From Aradus depressus (Eukaryota; Arthropoda; Insecta; Hemiptera; Aradidae), in NCBI GenBank assembly GCA_963662175.1, contig OY759225.1, positions 6,955,107 to 7,019,106 of the forward strand: DNA of 64,000 nucleotides. The letters are read 5' to 3'. Shown one piece after another: positions 54,915-64,000 of the stretch. The notes beneath the pieces were generated by a model. It searched no databases, was not told the origin of the DNA, and was given only the letters and a program-made list of their open reading frames with translations. Every line of letters begins with the position of its first letter. The first letter of the stretch is position 1. The position numbers and the translations under genes are program-made.

Positions 54915-55186
54915 TTCTAAGGATTTTCACCTTTCAAATTTAAGGTGTTTGATGGGGTACCTTTTTGTGCCAAGGGGAACTTGGACTATTAGGTTTATTT
55001 TCTTCGTTACCTATTTGTCTATTTCCTTAGACTGATAAGCCCACTGATACTAGGCTGAAGTTGAACTTAGGCTCAAAACGATTCCTTAATTTTTAAGAAC
55101 ATATTAACATTTGTAAGACCGAATGTCTTTATTCATCCTCCATGCCTACATGACTTCCTCTCATCTTTATAATAATTATTTTCCAG
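54915..55186. other. Intergenic, no gene; ends in a splice acceptor
   Basis: Unique sequence ending aattattttccag before the candidate exon at 55187. Confidence 0.4.
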
Positions 55187-55264
55187 TTTAACATAACCAA
55201 GAAATCTTCACTCAAGACTACCACGGAAATCGTCGGCGGGTCTTTGAAAAAGATCAATAATTAA
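55187..55264 (+). CDS. Candidate terminal exon of the secreted-peptide gene
   Basis: After a fair acceptor (ataattattttccag) the phase-0 frame reads FNITKKSSLKTTTEIVGGSL, then five more residues and TAA at 55262-55264. It joins in phase with exon 2 at 48418. Composition echoes exon 2 (exon 2: GGGNLKIVDATTEM; here: TTTEIVGGSLKKIN), rich in Thr, Gly, Lys and Ile without Cys. GC content is above that of the flanks. If linked, intron 2 would be about 6.8 kb and full of transposons, and the precursor about 67 residues. The link is inferred from phase and composition only. Confidence 0.35.
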   Translation, partial: FNITKKSSLKTTTEIVGGSLKKINN

Positions 55265-55829
55265 GGGGAAAAAAATGTAATTGTATTTTGAAAAACATTT
55301 TTTATTAATACAATAACATTTTTTCGATGAAAAACATATGAGTTGACAAAATACAATTGATGAGTTTATTATCGAAAAAATTGTGTTTGTATTTCAAATT
55401 GTTTTTAACGGGTTAGTAAACAATAGCGCCTAAAAAAAAATTAATAAAAATAATTGTTCATTTAGAAACACGTTTTCTAAATTCTAATAATATTATTATT
55501 ATTTAGGTTTATTGTGAAATATTATTTATTATTATATATGGGCATATTATGTATTTCTATATATGTTGAGTAGCATTTATACTTATATATATTCACATCT
55601 ATATTATTCTAATGGTGTTTGCTTTTGAATATATTGTGATGTAAACAACAATCACCTTGACAACTGCTGACTACGGAACATTTTTTTTATGAACTTAAAA
55701 TTCAAGAAATGGAAGAAATTTGGACATGATTAATATTTAAAATAGAATATTATGAGACACAATGAAAAGAAAGAAAACCATAGAAGAAAAGGGTAATTTT
55801 TTTTTATTATATATATATCAAGTTTTTTT
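55265..55829. other. AT-rich, possible 3' UTR then intergenic
   Basis: An AATAAA-like site (attaataaaaat) near 55440 could serve the exon just upstream. Nothing else is supported. Confidence 0.3.
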
Positions 55830-55833
55830 TTAA

Positions 55834-56385
55834 CCCTTTAATACTCTCGCCGCGGCACTGCGTGCCGCAAATTTACTAAATTTGTATTTTCGCGGTCCCT
55901 ATTTTTAATAACAAGCTAATGCCCACTTCTATTCTTCAAGGACATGTCTATGAATGAACACAAAAGTAGCTCATTGGACAACATTTGCGGCACTCTATAC
56001 CGTGCCTGTGTTAAAATGTAAGTTTTTTTATATTTTATTTCGGATTTTTCTTTTCTTTATAACTAAGTACTTACATTTTTATGTTATAGTTAATTTTTTT
56101 TCATGAACTACTAATTTATAATTAAATAATAATAATTTTAGCTGTGTAATTCTTAAACATTGTTTAAAAGGTTCAATTTTTGTTACTTTTTTAAACAATT
56201 TTTTTTTTTTTTTTTTTTTTCATTAAAGTTTTTAAAAACATTGTTATGCATTCAGTTCGCCTAATAATAACTTTTTGAAGTTGTATGGGTTGCAAAACTG
56301 CTGAAAAACTCAATAGTTAAGCATGCAGCACTGAGTGCCGCGCGAGTGTACTAATGTAACAATAAAAGGCGAGTGTACTAGAGGG
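55834..56385. mobile_element. piggyBac-like MITE, 552 bp, TTAA target
   Basis: TTAA at 55830-55833 and 56386-56389. Ends ccctttaatactctcgcc and (inverted) ccctctagtacactcgcc agree at 15 of 18 bases. Subterminal GC-rich words (gcggcactgcgtgccgc; gcagcactgagtgccgcgcg) recur. TTAA plus CCC ends fit piggyBac. The interior is AT-rich without ORF. Confidence 0.85.
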
Positions 56386-56389
56386 TTAA

Positions 56390-56959
56390 TAAAAAAAAAA
56401 AAAAAGGGACATCCGAAAATAAAGTCTAAAAACTGCGCTAATAAAAAAAAAAAAAACAAGAAAAGTGAGTCGGGAGCTAGCATTAAAACAGTGCACTTCA
56501 AATTGAGATTTGTTTGTTTTGTGAAGTTGAACAATTATGTAAAAATTGATAAAAAGGTGAAATAACAATGTAAAGAGTAGTCAAGGTCTGAATTGTGTGG
56601 TAGAGACGGTCTGGTTTGAGATGGGGGTACGGTGATAGTTGGAGTCTTGAAGTGAAGTGAAGTAAAAGAATGAAAACTGAGATTGTTGCGTCAAGAAGGT
56701 ACATTTATTCAATTATTTTTTTTATATGCCCAAAAAAAAAAGAACTTTAAAAGGATTGAAATAGTTTTAAGGATTTAGTTTTTATGATTTTGTTTTTTTT
56801 GTTTGTTCAATGTTTATTTTCTTAAATTCAATTATGTAAATTAAAAAAAATAACAAAATAAAAAATATTTGTTCTTTAAAATTCTATTCTATTCATTTTC
56901 CCTGTTGGCCCAGTAATATCATTTGAAAACCCTTGCATTAGAATTAATATTATTTAAAA
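56390..56959. other. AT-rich intergenic, no gene
   Basis: The overlapping frames at 56310-56704 are A/T-run translations. Confidence 0.45.
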
Positions 56960-57208
56960 TTGAGTGGTTCACGCGAAAAAGGTTCTAAACGCCAAAATAA
57001 CACTTCCTTCCTTGAGAACTACTGGTGGCTGTTAGAACCTTCTTCCATGAGACTCAACGCTGACGTGGGCTCAATACTACCAACTGCTGTTGTAACGGCA
57101 AAAAAAACTTCCCTACACAGTCCCTAGAGGCCTATAGAACCTTATTTCACAGAAATCTCATTTTCGACTAAAATGGCGCTTAGAACCTTTTTCGCGTCAA
57201 CCACTCAA
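56960..57208. mobile_element. 249 bp TIR MITE, unclassified
   Basis: ttgagtggttcacgcgaaaa at the left; ttttcgcgtcaaccactcaa at the right is its inverse with one change. The arms (about 36 bp) continue through aggttctaa to cgcca. No confident target duplication, so the superfamily is open. Confidence 0.8.
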
Positions 57209-57594
57209 TTATTAAAAAATTGGTAGGTATCTCTTTATAAATCCAAGTGAAAAATTTGTTAAATGGAATTTTTTTTCTGTATACGTGTACTTTCTTCAAA
57301 ATTGCACGTCTTAAATTATAGATCATTTTTTTTAGGGCCCCTTTTTCAAAAAAATTACTGTAGAAATCAAAATTTAAATAAAGAAAAGAGATCAAATTTC
57401 TACAGGAAATGTGGTATTTCTAATTGTTTATTTAATTATTATTATTTCATTATTATTATTAAATATATAATATTTTATTTATTTATCATTTATTTAAGTT
57501 ATATAATTTAAAATTATTTTTCTTTAAAATATTTTAATTACAATAATCATCACAACATATATTATTTAAAAATTTAATAAAATGAAACCAGATT
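57209..57594. other. AT-rich intergenic, no gene
   Basis: Low-complexity; no feature supported. Confidence 0.4.
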
Positions 57595-58060
57595 TCAATT
57601 TCTTGCCTATGGATCCCAGACCATTGTGGCGTTGCGGGTAAGGAATCATCTGATACATATGCCAGGCGCGCCATACTAGTACCACTGCCCACATCCGAAG
57701 TTCCCGTAAGTGATGACGGAACCTACATCATCGGAAGGGCGGATGGTAAGCTAAAGATCATCAAAAGCTCCACTCGAGTCTGGAACATCTCAATGGGGAA
57801 GAAGAAGTAATTCTGTCTCGGTTAATCATAGGGCTCACCAGACTGACCCATGGGCATCTGATGACTCGGGAACCCCCTCCTCTGTGTCAGTTCTGCGGAG
57901 CGGCACTGTTTGACTGAACCTTGGCGAATCCGTGGCATATAGTTCCCAGAGAGAGGATTCCACATTGCGGTAGATATTTCCGATATCGTATCTCATGACA
58001 ACTCCCAAATTATCCAACTATTTAATTTTCTGCACTTCACAAATCTATCTCATTTTCAAA
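57595..58060 (+). pseudogene. RNase H-bearing LINE, C-terminal fragment
   Basis: Reads IPDHCGVAGKESSDTYARRA, the last RNase H motif (W-x-P-x-H-x-GV-x-GNE-x-AD-x-x-AR-x-A), then a linker ending STRVWNISMGKKK. After a frameshift: EVILSRLIIGLTRLTHGHLM and EPPPLCQFCGAAL, the RLRIGHTRLTH block and Cys pair of I/LOA-like LINEs. Same architecture as 38850-39441 but a different sequence lineage. Polymerase and nuclease missing. Confidence 0.75.
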
Positions 58061-58499
58061 CAAAATTGTCTTCATCAAATAGCATTTTTATTTCGTACTC
58101 ATTTATTATAATAAATTTGCGCCCATAAAAATTAGCCCCCCAGGATCCCCATAGACCTGCATCCATCAGGCACCCACGACCCCTTGGTCGAAAAACCTCA
58201 ATGAAGATCGTCTATAGGCGATTGGAAGGCGCGGGGTGTGTAGATTTGGGGAACGAGAGGTGGGGGTAAGAAAAGTAGGAGTTCTGTTACTTTTTTCTCA
58301 TTGAATCAATAAGTGAATTGATGTATCCATTACTTCGGCAGTTATTCGGGTGAGTCTAATAGTTATCGTTTTCTCAGAAGCACAGACACAGATTTTTTTG
58401 TATTTTTGGAATCGGGGGCTCAGAAAACAATTTTCTGTCCCTGCTTGTCGAGAGGATGAAAAAATCGACAATACATTTTATACATTAGAGCGTCGAGCT
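58061..58499. other. No gene; family C trace
   Basis: tgatgtatccattacttcgg and cagttattcggg near 58320-58350 are family C-like; the rest is unique. Confidence 0.4.
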
Positions 58500-58602
58500 T
58501 CTTGGTCAGCGAAATTGGAAAGCAGCTGCACAGGACAGAGCCGAATGGCGGAGGCTCATTGAGGAGGCCAGGACCCACTAGGGTTGTAGCGCCAGATAGA
58601 TA
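58500..58602 (+). pseudogene. LINE 3' terminus with (GATA)n tail
   Basis: One frame reads WKAAAQDRAEWRRLIEEART, then His and a stop. This is the same C-terminal motif (A-x-DR-x-EWR-x-L/I-x-EA) as the LINE at 35944. A short UTR and an agatagatagatag repeat follow. About 100 bp, so a strongly truncated insertion; it abuts the next TIR element. Confidence 0.7.
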
Positions 58603-59131
58603 GATAGAGCGTCGATTATCCGAACGTTCAGTTATCCGAACTGGCTTCGCAAGTAATGTCAGTATGAAACGAATTTGAGAGGGGAGTGGAGAGTGATCTA
58701 TACAAAAGTGGTTGGGATAAGAAAATCCTGTTATGCCCGCATCACATATTTTTTTGAGCAATCGATATCTATGTAAACATAGTTTTATAGCAATCGCAAT
58801 AAATCCAATAAAATAGTCATATTTTTTTTGGAGTCTCTTCTGGAGGTCACCGCAGGGTGGTTGGGTTGCCCGTAGTGCGCATCTTGGGGAACTTGGAATG
58901 GCGCTTCTGGGCTCTCCGGGCAGCGTTATGGTGCGGATTGCAGCTCACTTATCCATAGCCTTACCGTTTCAATCATGTGAAATGCCTTATGCCTGCCAAA
59001 GGAACCCCGAGGTAGTTTCTTTGCAAATTATTTTTTCTTTCCTTTTTTTCATTGGTTGTTCGATTATATGAACTTTTGATTATCGAAACTACCTATGTCC
59101 GCAATTAGTTCGGTTAATTGGCGCTCTACTG
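58603..59131. mobile_element. pogo/Tigger-like MITE, ~529 bp
   Basis: Left agagcgtcgattatccgaac and right (inverted) cagtagagcgccaattaacc are related ends with repeated ccgaac words; TA borders both. The first bases of the left end are worn into the neighbouring GATA repeat. Half of a MITE family E copy (58652-58755) is nested inside. Confidence 0.7.
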
Positions 59132-59224
59132 TATATGTATGCATAATAAGGACGACACCTATTGATTTTCAGCCATATCTACAAGAAATTTAATATGAGG
59201 AAGTCTCTGAATGAAGAAGTCCTT

Positions 59225-59345
59225 CTCTTTGGTAATCCTAAATATTGCCTAACCAGGTTTAGTTAAGGTAAGGATCCCCACTGACTCGTTTCCTCCGAAG
59301 AACGGCATAACCTTTTTTCACCTGTCAGATAAATAGCCCTACCTT
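59225..59345 (-). mobile_element. SINE-A degenerate fragment
   Basis: Faint match: atcctaaatattgcctaacc, tcctccgaagaacggca. Confidence 0.45.
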
Positions 59346-59349
59346 TAAT

Positions 59350-59570
59350 CTCAATAAATGTTTGATTAGGTTCTTCTAAAATGTACCTCAATTTTAGTTT
59401 GATTTCGGCCAAAGTCTCAACAGATCAATAGTGGAACATATGACATTTTCATCTCAAATTTCAAATTCATTGCTAAAAATGTTTCTGAGATAGTGTGCTC
59501 AAAAAGTTCGAATCACATACACATACTGACGCAGACATATCGTCGTATCAACTGGTAAGTATCCAATGTC
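59350..59570 (-). repeat. Family D fragment
   Basis: tgtttgattaggttcttcta, cggccaaagtctcaacagat and tcaaatttcaaattcattgc follow the reverse order of family D with heavy decay. Confidence 0.55.
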
Positions 59571-61264
59571 AAAATCACTCCTGTTCAGGAGACTCAATCA
59601 ACTGATTCAAAGCTGTCTATGAAATCAGCGTTTTAATTTTTTTTAATTTTCCCACTGATTTAATGTGTAATTGTTTGTAATCTTAAAGGCTGCTAATAGT
59701 ATTTAATCAATAATTGTTATTATTAAACAAAAAAGCACATTTGAACTTTGCTCCATACAAGTGATCAAATTGTTTTCCAAAATTTTAGGCATACATACAA
59801 TAACACATTTTCGTTTTGTCTTTTCAAATAGGTTACAATAAGCCAGTTGACTTTGAAAAACATTTTATTTTCATAATATTTATTACAAAAATTATTATAA
59901 ATGCACAAAAAAATCAACTTTTTCAGTTAATTGATTTTGAAGTAACGATGATAATAAAAAAAATTAGACGCAGAGATCGAAGGAATATCGGTTTCATCGA
60001 TGTGCTCATTAATTTATTAATGTATTAATATCATTAATTAATATTTCAAACTTTTAGGAAATTCAAGGCGCCGCACAGTGGGGCGAATGTCCAATCTATT
60101 TTCAGTAAATATTTTTTATAAATTCTTTTAGGCTTTTTATCTTATATATTTATTTTTAAACCCTACCCAAAAACAATTATTTAATTTACAAATTAGATCC
60201 ATTTTTTTTTTTTTTTTTTTTTTCAGAAAAACAGTTAATGGCAGGATTTTATTTTTTGTTGCACATTTTTGAACGTTTTTTAATTTTTTTTTACTGCACA
60301 AAATCCTGGCTTTAGTAATGGTACTTGTGTGTGAAGACCATTGAATTAAGTGACACGCCAGAGCAACCAGTTGATGAGAGGTATAAGGGAGGGAGAAGGA
60401 AGACGCGGAACTTAAGGGTGGGATATCTGGGGCAATCAGAACAGCTATAAGAGGGGGTGGTAGTCAGGGTCACCACCCCCCTGGGAGGCTTCTGATTGGT
60501 GGAGAGGAGGATCCAATGGTAGGCCATCTAGGAGGGGAGGGGATGGATGTGGGTGAAGGTCAGGTTGGTCGATAGAGGGCAGGTTCAGTGTCAAGGTCAA
60601 TCTAGTCCGCCCCCATCCACTTGTTACATTGCACAATATCTCAACCTTCCCCCACTCTCAACATGTGACAACTCACATACATTACATATATATATCAGGT
60701 CACACACTGAAGGGTTCCGTACACAACACTTTGACATACTAATAAAAAGGCCTCTGATTTATATTCATTTACATATATTCTTTCTATTAACGCCACCTTC
60801 CTGTTTAAACATTATCTTTACGTTTTGGTCCATATAGAATAAATTTAAGCTACTTTTATTTTGCATATCTGAACCTTATTTGCATATTTTTATTCATATT
60901 TTAAAATTTTTTAGGCAGCTATATCACTACATTTTTACTTTATTTTTTTGCTTATATATTTTTTATTTGATAAATTTTATGTCTATAAAGATTTTCTAAT
61001 ACTTCTGTACTTTATTTTATTCTAAAGGTACTTTTTTCCTTTGCATCCTTTCGCATATTTTTAGTTTTTAATTGCATATTTTGCCAAATATATGTTGCAT
61101 ATTTCGCTGTTTCCATTGCATACAATCACAGCCCTACTAATAAATATATTAATATAATACTAATAAATAAATTAATAAATTCATATTGTAGTAATAATAT
61201 AACAAACTACATTCTGTCTACTAAGGATATTCAAAAGTTCATTGATAGCTTTGAAAAATAATAG
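59571..61264. other. Intergenic, no convincing gene
   Basis: AT-rich with GC-richer islands at 60355-60620. Frames there overlap on both strands. An acceptor-like cttttag at 60057 precedes a short open run (EIQGAAQWGECPIYFQ then stop), too weak to call. Confidence 0.45.
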
Positions 61265-61680
61265 TTATTGTGACTCATTCCCGGGCTTCAACTAAGTCGT
61301 CATATTGTCTACAACTAAGATCCCATCCGAAGGATGACGTGCTCAAGGTTTTTTTTCACTTCCCAATTAAAACACCTAAGAGCCTCGAAAAGAATTTCGA
61401 ACTCGCGATATTGAGCTCTTTAGACACCATATTTAAAGATAAAATAGAATATTCTGTTTGGATGTAACTATAATTGTCTTAGAAGAAATATAGAATATAA
61501 GGGTCTTTAACGATTACCTGACGTTTAAAAAGTTCTTCACCACCACTTAATGTCCAGGCCGAACGACGACGTGCTCAAGCTTATTGTTAACTTCTCAGTT
61601 AAAACAACTAAAAGCCCCGTCTAGGTATCCAACCTGCGAACCTGAGCTCATTAGACATCACGTGTAAAGATAAGTTTCCG
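61265..61680 (-). mobile_element. Two degenerate SINE-A pieces
   Basis: 61265-61430 (gactcattcccgggcttcaa, gatcccatccgaaggatgac, head cgatattgagctc) and 61500-61680 (gggtctttaacgattacctg to gcgaacctgagctcattag). Both are old; a local duplication is possible. Confidence 0.6.
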
Positions 61681-61748
61681 TTTGTTTCGAACAAAAATTG
61701 TCAAGAAAGAAATATAGAATATAGGTGGACTTTGTGGTGCAGTTTTCA

Positions 61749-62261
61749 CAGTGTAAACTCCATTTAACGCCACTCGATTTAACGACAAACTCCCTAAAAC
61801 ATCGAAATTACTTGAACCTGGTTGGTTTACCTTGTTGTCCATACAATGATACACTCTATATAGCATCACACCCACTCTAAATAACGACAATACGTCATTA
61901 CTAAGCAATAAACAGTACTTTCAAGTTGCCCAAATTAATAAGAACTGCAGCTGTGTACGTTCTTTCGTTTGTTATTTTGTTGCTTTATTGTCTAGCACGT
62001 ATTACCTCGATTGTCGGCATGATATGTACCGAAGATTCTAAGAAATTCGTTCTTTTGTTTGTTGCGATTACCTACACGTGTTTACCTCGGCTGCTTGACT
62101 TTTAATTTTATACTTTATTAGTAAATACATATTATAATAGTAAAATACTATTAAATGTAATGTAATATGTATTGATTTTTCTTCTCTTCATTTAACGACA
62201 ACTCTCAATAACGCCATAAAATGCACAGTCCCTTAAATGTCGCTATATAGAGTTTACACTG
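61749..62261 (+). mobile_element. Tigger-like MITE, 513 bp deletion derivative
   Basis: TIRs cagtgtaaactccatttaac and (inverted) cagtgtaaactctatatagc. The interior is collinear with the inverted copy at 48431-49160 except that the transposase C-terminal part there is replaced by a short duplicated segment (acgtgtttacctcggctgct). TA follows the right end. Confidence 0.85.
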
Positions 62262-63374
62262 TATTTTGTGAAAAACACATTAAGGCAGCAATATTGGTAG
62301 ATAGGCAGCAACCAGAAACGATGATAGTCAAACATAGACAGATTTATTGGGAGGGTTGCTGTGTACACCTAGGGACCTAAGCATCCAATGCTCTTATCCC
62401 TTCCCCCTTTCTACAGAGGGAGACCGAAATTTTTCCTACCCAAGTTTAGTTACATAACATACGACTCATTAACGAGTACCTGACATTGAAAAATGAAGAA
62501 TAGGTTGTGTGACGTCTCAATACACATGAATGATAGGGAGGAGGGCGCAACATAAAATGACTACTAGCAATAATGAATGATGGCATTGTCATTTCGTATT
62601 CTTAAAAGCCAAATTAAAAAATAGGCTATTGGAAATCCTAACGGGCGGGGGAGTGTTGGGAGCCTAAGCATAGAGATAGTGCTAGCTCATTAACAGATGA
62701 TCGGATTGTTTAACTATTATTTTTAAAAACTGTTAGTACATAAATAAATAAATATTAGTTATTCTGTCAGTAGAAGATGAGTCTAATGAAGAGCTCAAGG
62801 CTAAGGTCATCCATGGGGTTTCCCATTAACAAGATGGAAAATCAATTTTCATTTAATTGTAAAAACTTTAATATAATTGTATTTATTTGCTTCACTACTC
62901 AGTCATGATGAGCAACAAATTAACATAATTTACATGTTCAAAAAAGGAGTTTAATTATTTTAAATAGTAACTATGTTAATTCTCATATCATATATCTCAT
63001 TATACTAACTAACATATGATATGGCCGGGCTGGGGGCTTGGGGCGGCTCAGATGGGCTCTTTGGACTGTAACAGTCCCGGGCTTGGAGGGTGTGGACGGC
63101 CGTACACACATGCACACCCTCAGCGACAAGCCTCGCTGAAGTAATATAAAGTTAATATAAAGCAGCACCAGTGTGCCCAGTACTCAGGGAGTAGCCCGGA
63201 TGAGCGGTCCTCTGCCACCTGGTTTGGCGGGGCCGCATGCTGGGGGCCTGGGGCCTCTCTGCTTGGTCATATAACTATGTAATTCCAAATAATGAAGCCC
63301 ATTCATACATAATGACAGTGTAGTGATGGCTGATGTGCGCTGATCATAAAGCCAGAAAAGGGGAGGAAGAAAAA
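62262..63374. other. Intergenic; worn SINE-like piece at 62355-62510
   Basis: cacctagggacctaagcatc and aacgagtacctgacattg are SINE-A-like. A GC-rich stretch at 63020-63250 has no open frame worth naming. Confidence 0.4.
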
Positions 63375-63466
63375 AAAACTACAAGGTCATATCGCCTACA
63401 ACCAGAGCTCTTTCGTCACTCTGGTTGACATGAGCCCGACCCTACTGCGGGAGTCCTAAATTTGTG
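63375..63466 (-). mobile_element. SINE-A fragment (tail side)
   Basis: aaggtcatatcgcctacaac, catgagcccgaccctactgc; cut after ggagtcctaaattt. Confidence 0.75.
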
Positions 63467-63659
63467 TAGCTGCGGAAATAACTGGTTTTACTTCTTCAAT
63501 TATTCCAAGTTATTATAAAAAAATTTTTATAAGTAAATATTTTTAATTTTATTTATTTATTTGCAATATATATGACGGGGTTAGAATCAAAATAGTCTAA
63601 GTAACATTTTTAAAACTTTGAAGACACTGTGCAATAAGTTCTTAACTGATTTAAAAAGT

Positions 63660-63728
63660 AGTAATGGTAGTAGGCGATATGACCTCGTAGTAAAAGCTCA
63701 GGCATGAGTCATAAAACCTAACCTAACG
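63660..63728 (+). mobile_element. SINE-A 3' end only
   Basis: tagtaggcgatatgacctcg to gagtcataaaacctaaccta, with three tail units. A minimal 5'-truncated insertion. Confidence 0.85.
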
Positions 63729-63960
63729 TACTAATTTTCCGCGAAATTGGACGAAGGGAAGAGTAGAATCAGAGGGGCGGCTCAATTCAGTAACTATAAT
63801 AATTGTCAATTTAATGAATGTTTCGACAAAAAATTTAGTATGAGGATTCAGGTGCCCCAATGTGTTAATTTTTAGTTGAAACGATCGACCGGTTTTTTTG
63901 GAGTGGCCTATATCGTTCTGGGGAAGTACAAAAGCCGAGTGATTCACCGACAACTTCCCT
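63729..63960 (-). repeat. Family C repeat
   Basis: Reverse copy ending in the terminal palindrome (gtgattcaccgacaac), preceded by ggggaagtaca. The window ends shortly after. Confidence 0.75.
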
Positions 63961-64000
63961 TTAAATATATTTACTTTGTTTTAAGAAGGTGCAAGATACA

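Noticed and set aside
60058..60108. Possible terminal exon after cttttag reading EIQGAAQWGECPIYFQ then stop
   Set aside because: Weak acceptor, very short, no partner exon, and the GC-rich word looks like part of an unplaced repeat.

Overview
Best read as a gene-poor, AT-rich arthropod (probably insect) nuclear window. The signs are: short interspersed elements (SINEs) whose tails are TTAGG-type telomere-like units, many decayed Jockey/I/CR1-like LINE (long interspersed element) fragments, pogo/Tigger, mariner-like and piggyBac-like MITEs (short non-autonomous DNA transposons), Penelope-like foldbacks, and one exon with an insect-like CAAAATG start context. There are no operons, rRNA genes, intact tRNA genes, CRISPR arrays or intact transposon ORFs. 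I cannot name the species.

Layout. 1-38 kb is almost all interspersed repeat. About 30 copies or pieces of a ~345 bp tRNA-derived SINE (SINE-A here) and six of a ~195 bp SINE (SINE-B) sit in two older unclassified families, C (starts with a gtcggtgaatcaccggc palindrome) and D (~0.9 kb). Tandem arrays lie at 4.2 kb (162 bp unit), 16.2 kb (ten identical 47 bp units) and 21.1 kb (129 bp unit). 33-46 kb is a LINE graveyard: at least eight 5'-truncated fragments, several with clear target-site duplications (TSDs), one with a 169 bp internal triplication. 48-55 kb holds the best host-gene candidate, a short secreted peptide encoded by small exons, with transposons in its putative large intron. 50.7-54.9 kb holds Penelope-like foldbacks with hammerhead-ribozyme-like cores. 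55-64 kb has piggyBac-like and other terminal-inverted-repeat (TIR) MITEs, one more LINE with RNase H remnants, and a deletion derivative of a Tigger-like element whose larger relative lies at 48.4 kb.

Host coding content is very small: the secreted-peptide exons (48203-48268, 48359-48418, possibly 55187-55264) and two isolated exon-like segments (6456-6521 and 40326-40371). All other ORFs are transposon relics or chance. The window is most useful as a stratified insertion record: several elements are interrupted by others, and one MITE has its empty target site preserved about 350 bp away. All calls come from reading the sequence; no alignment or database search was run.
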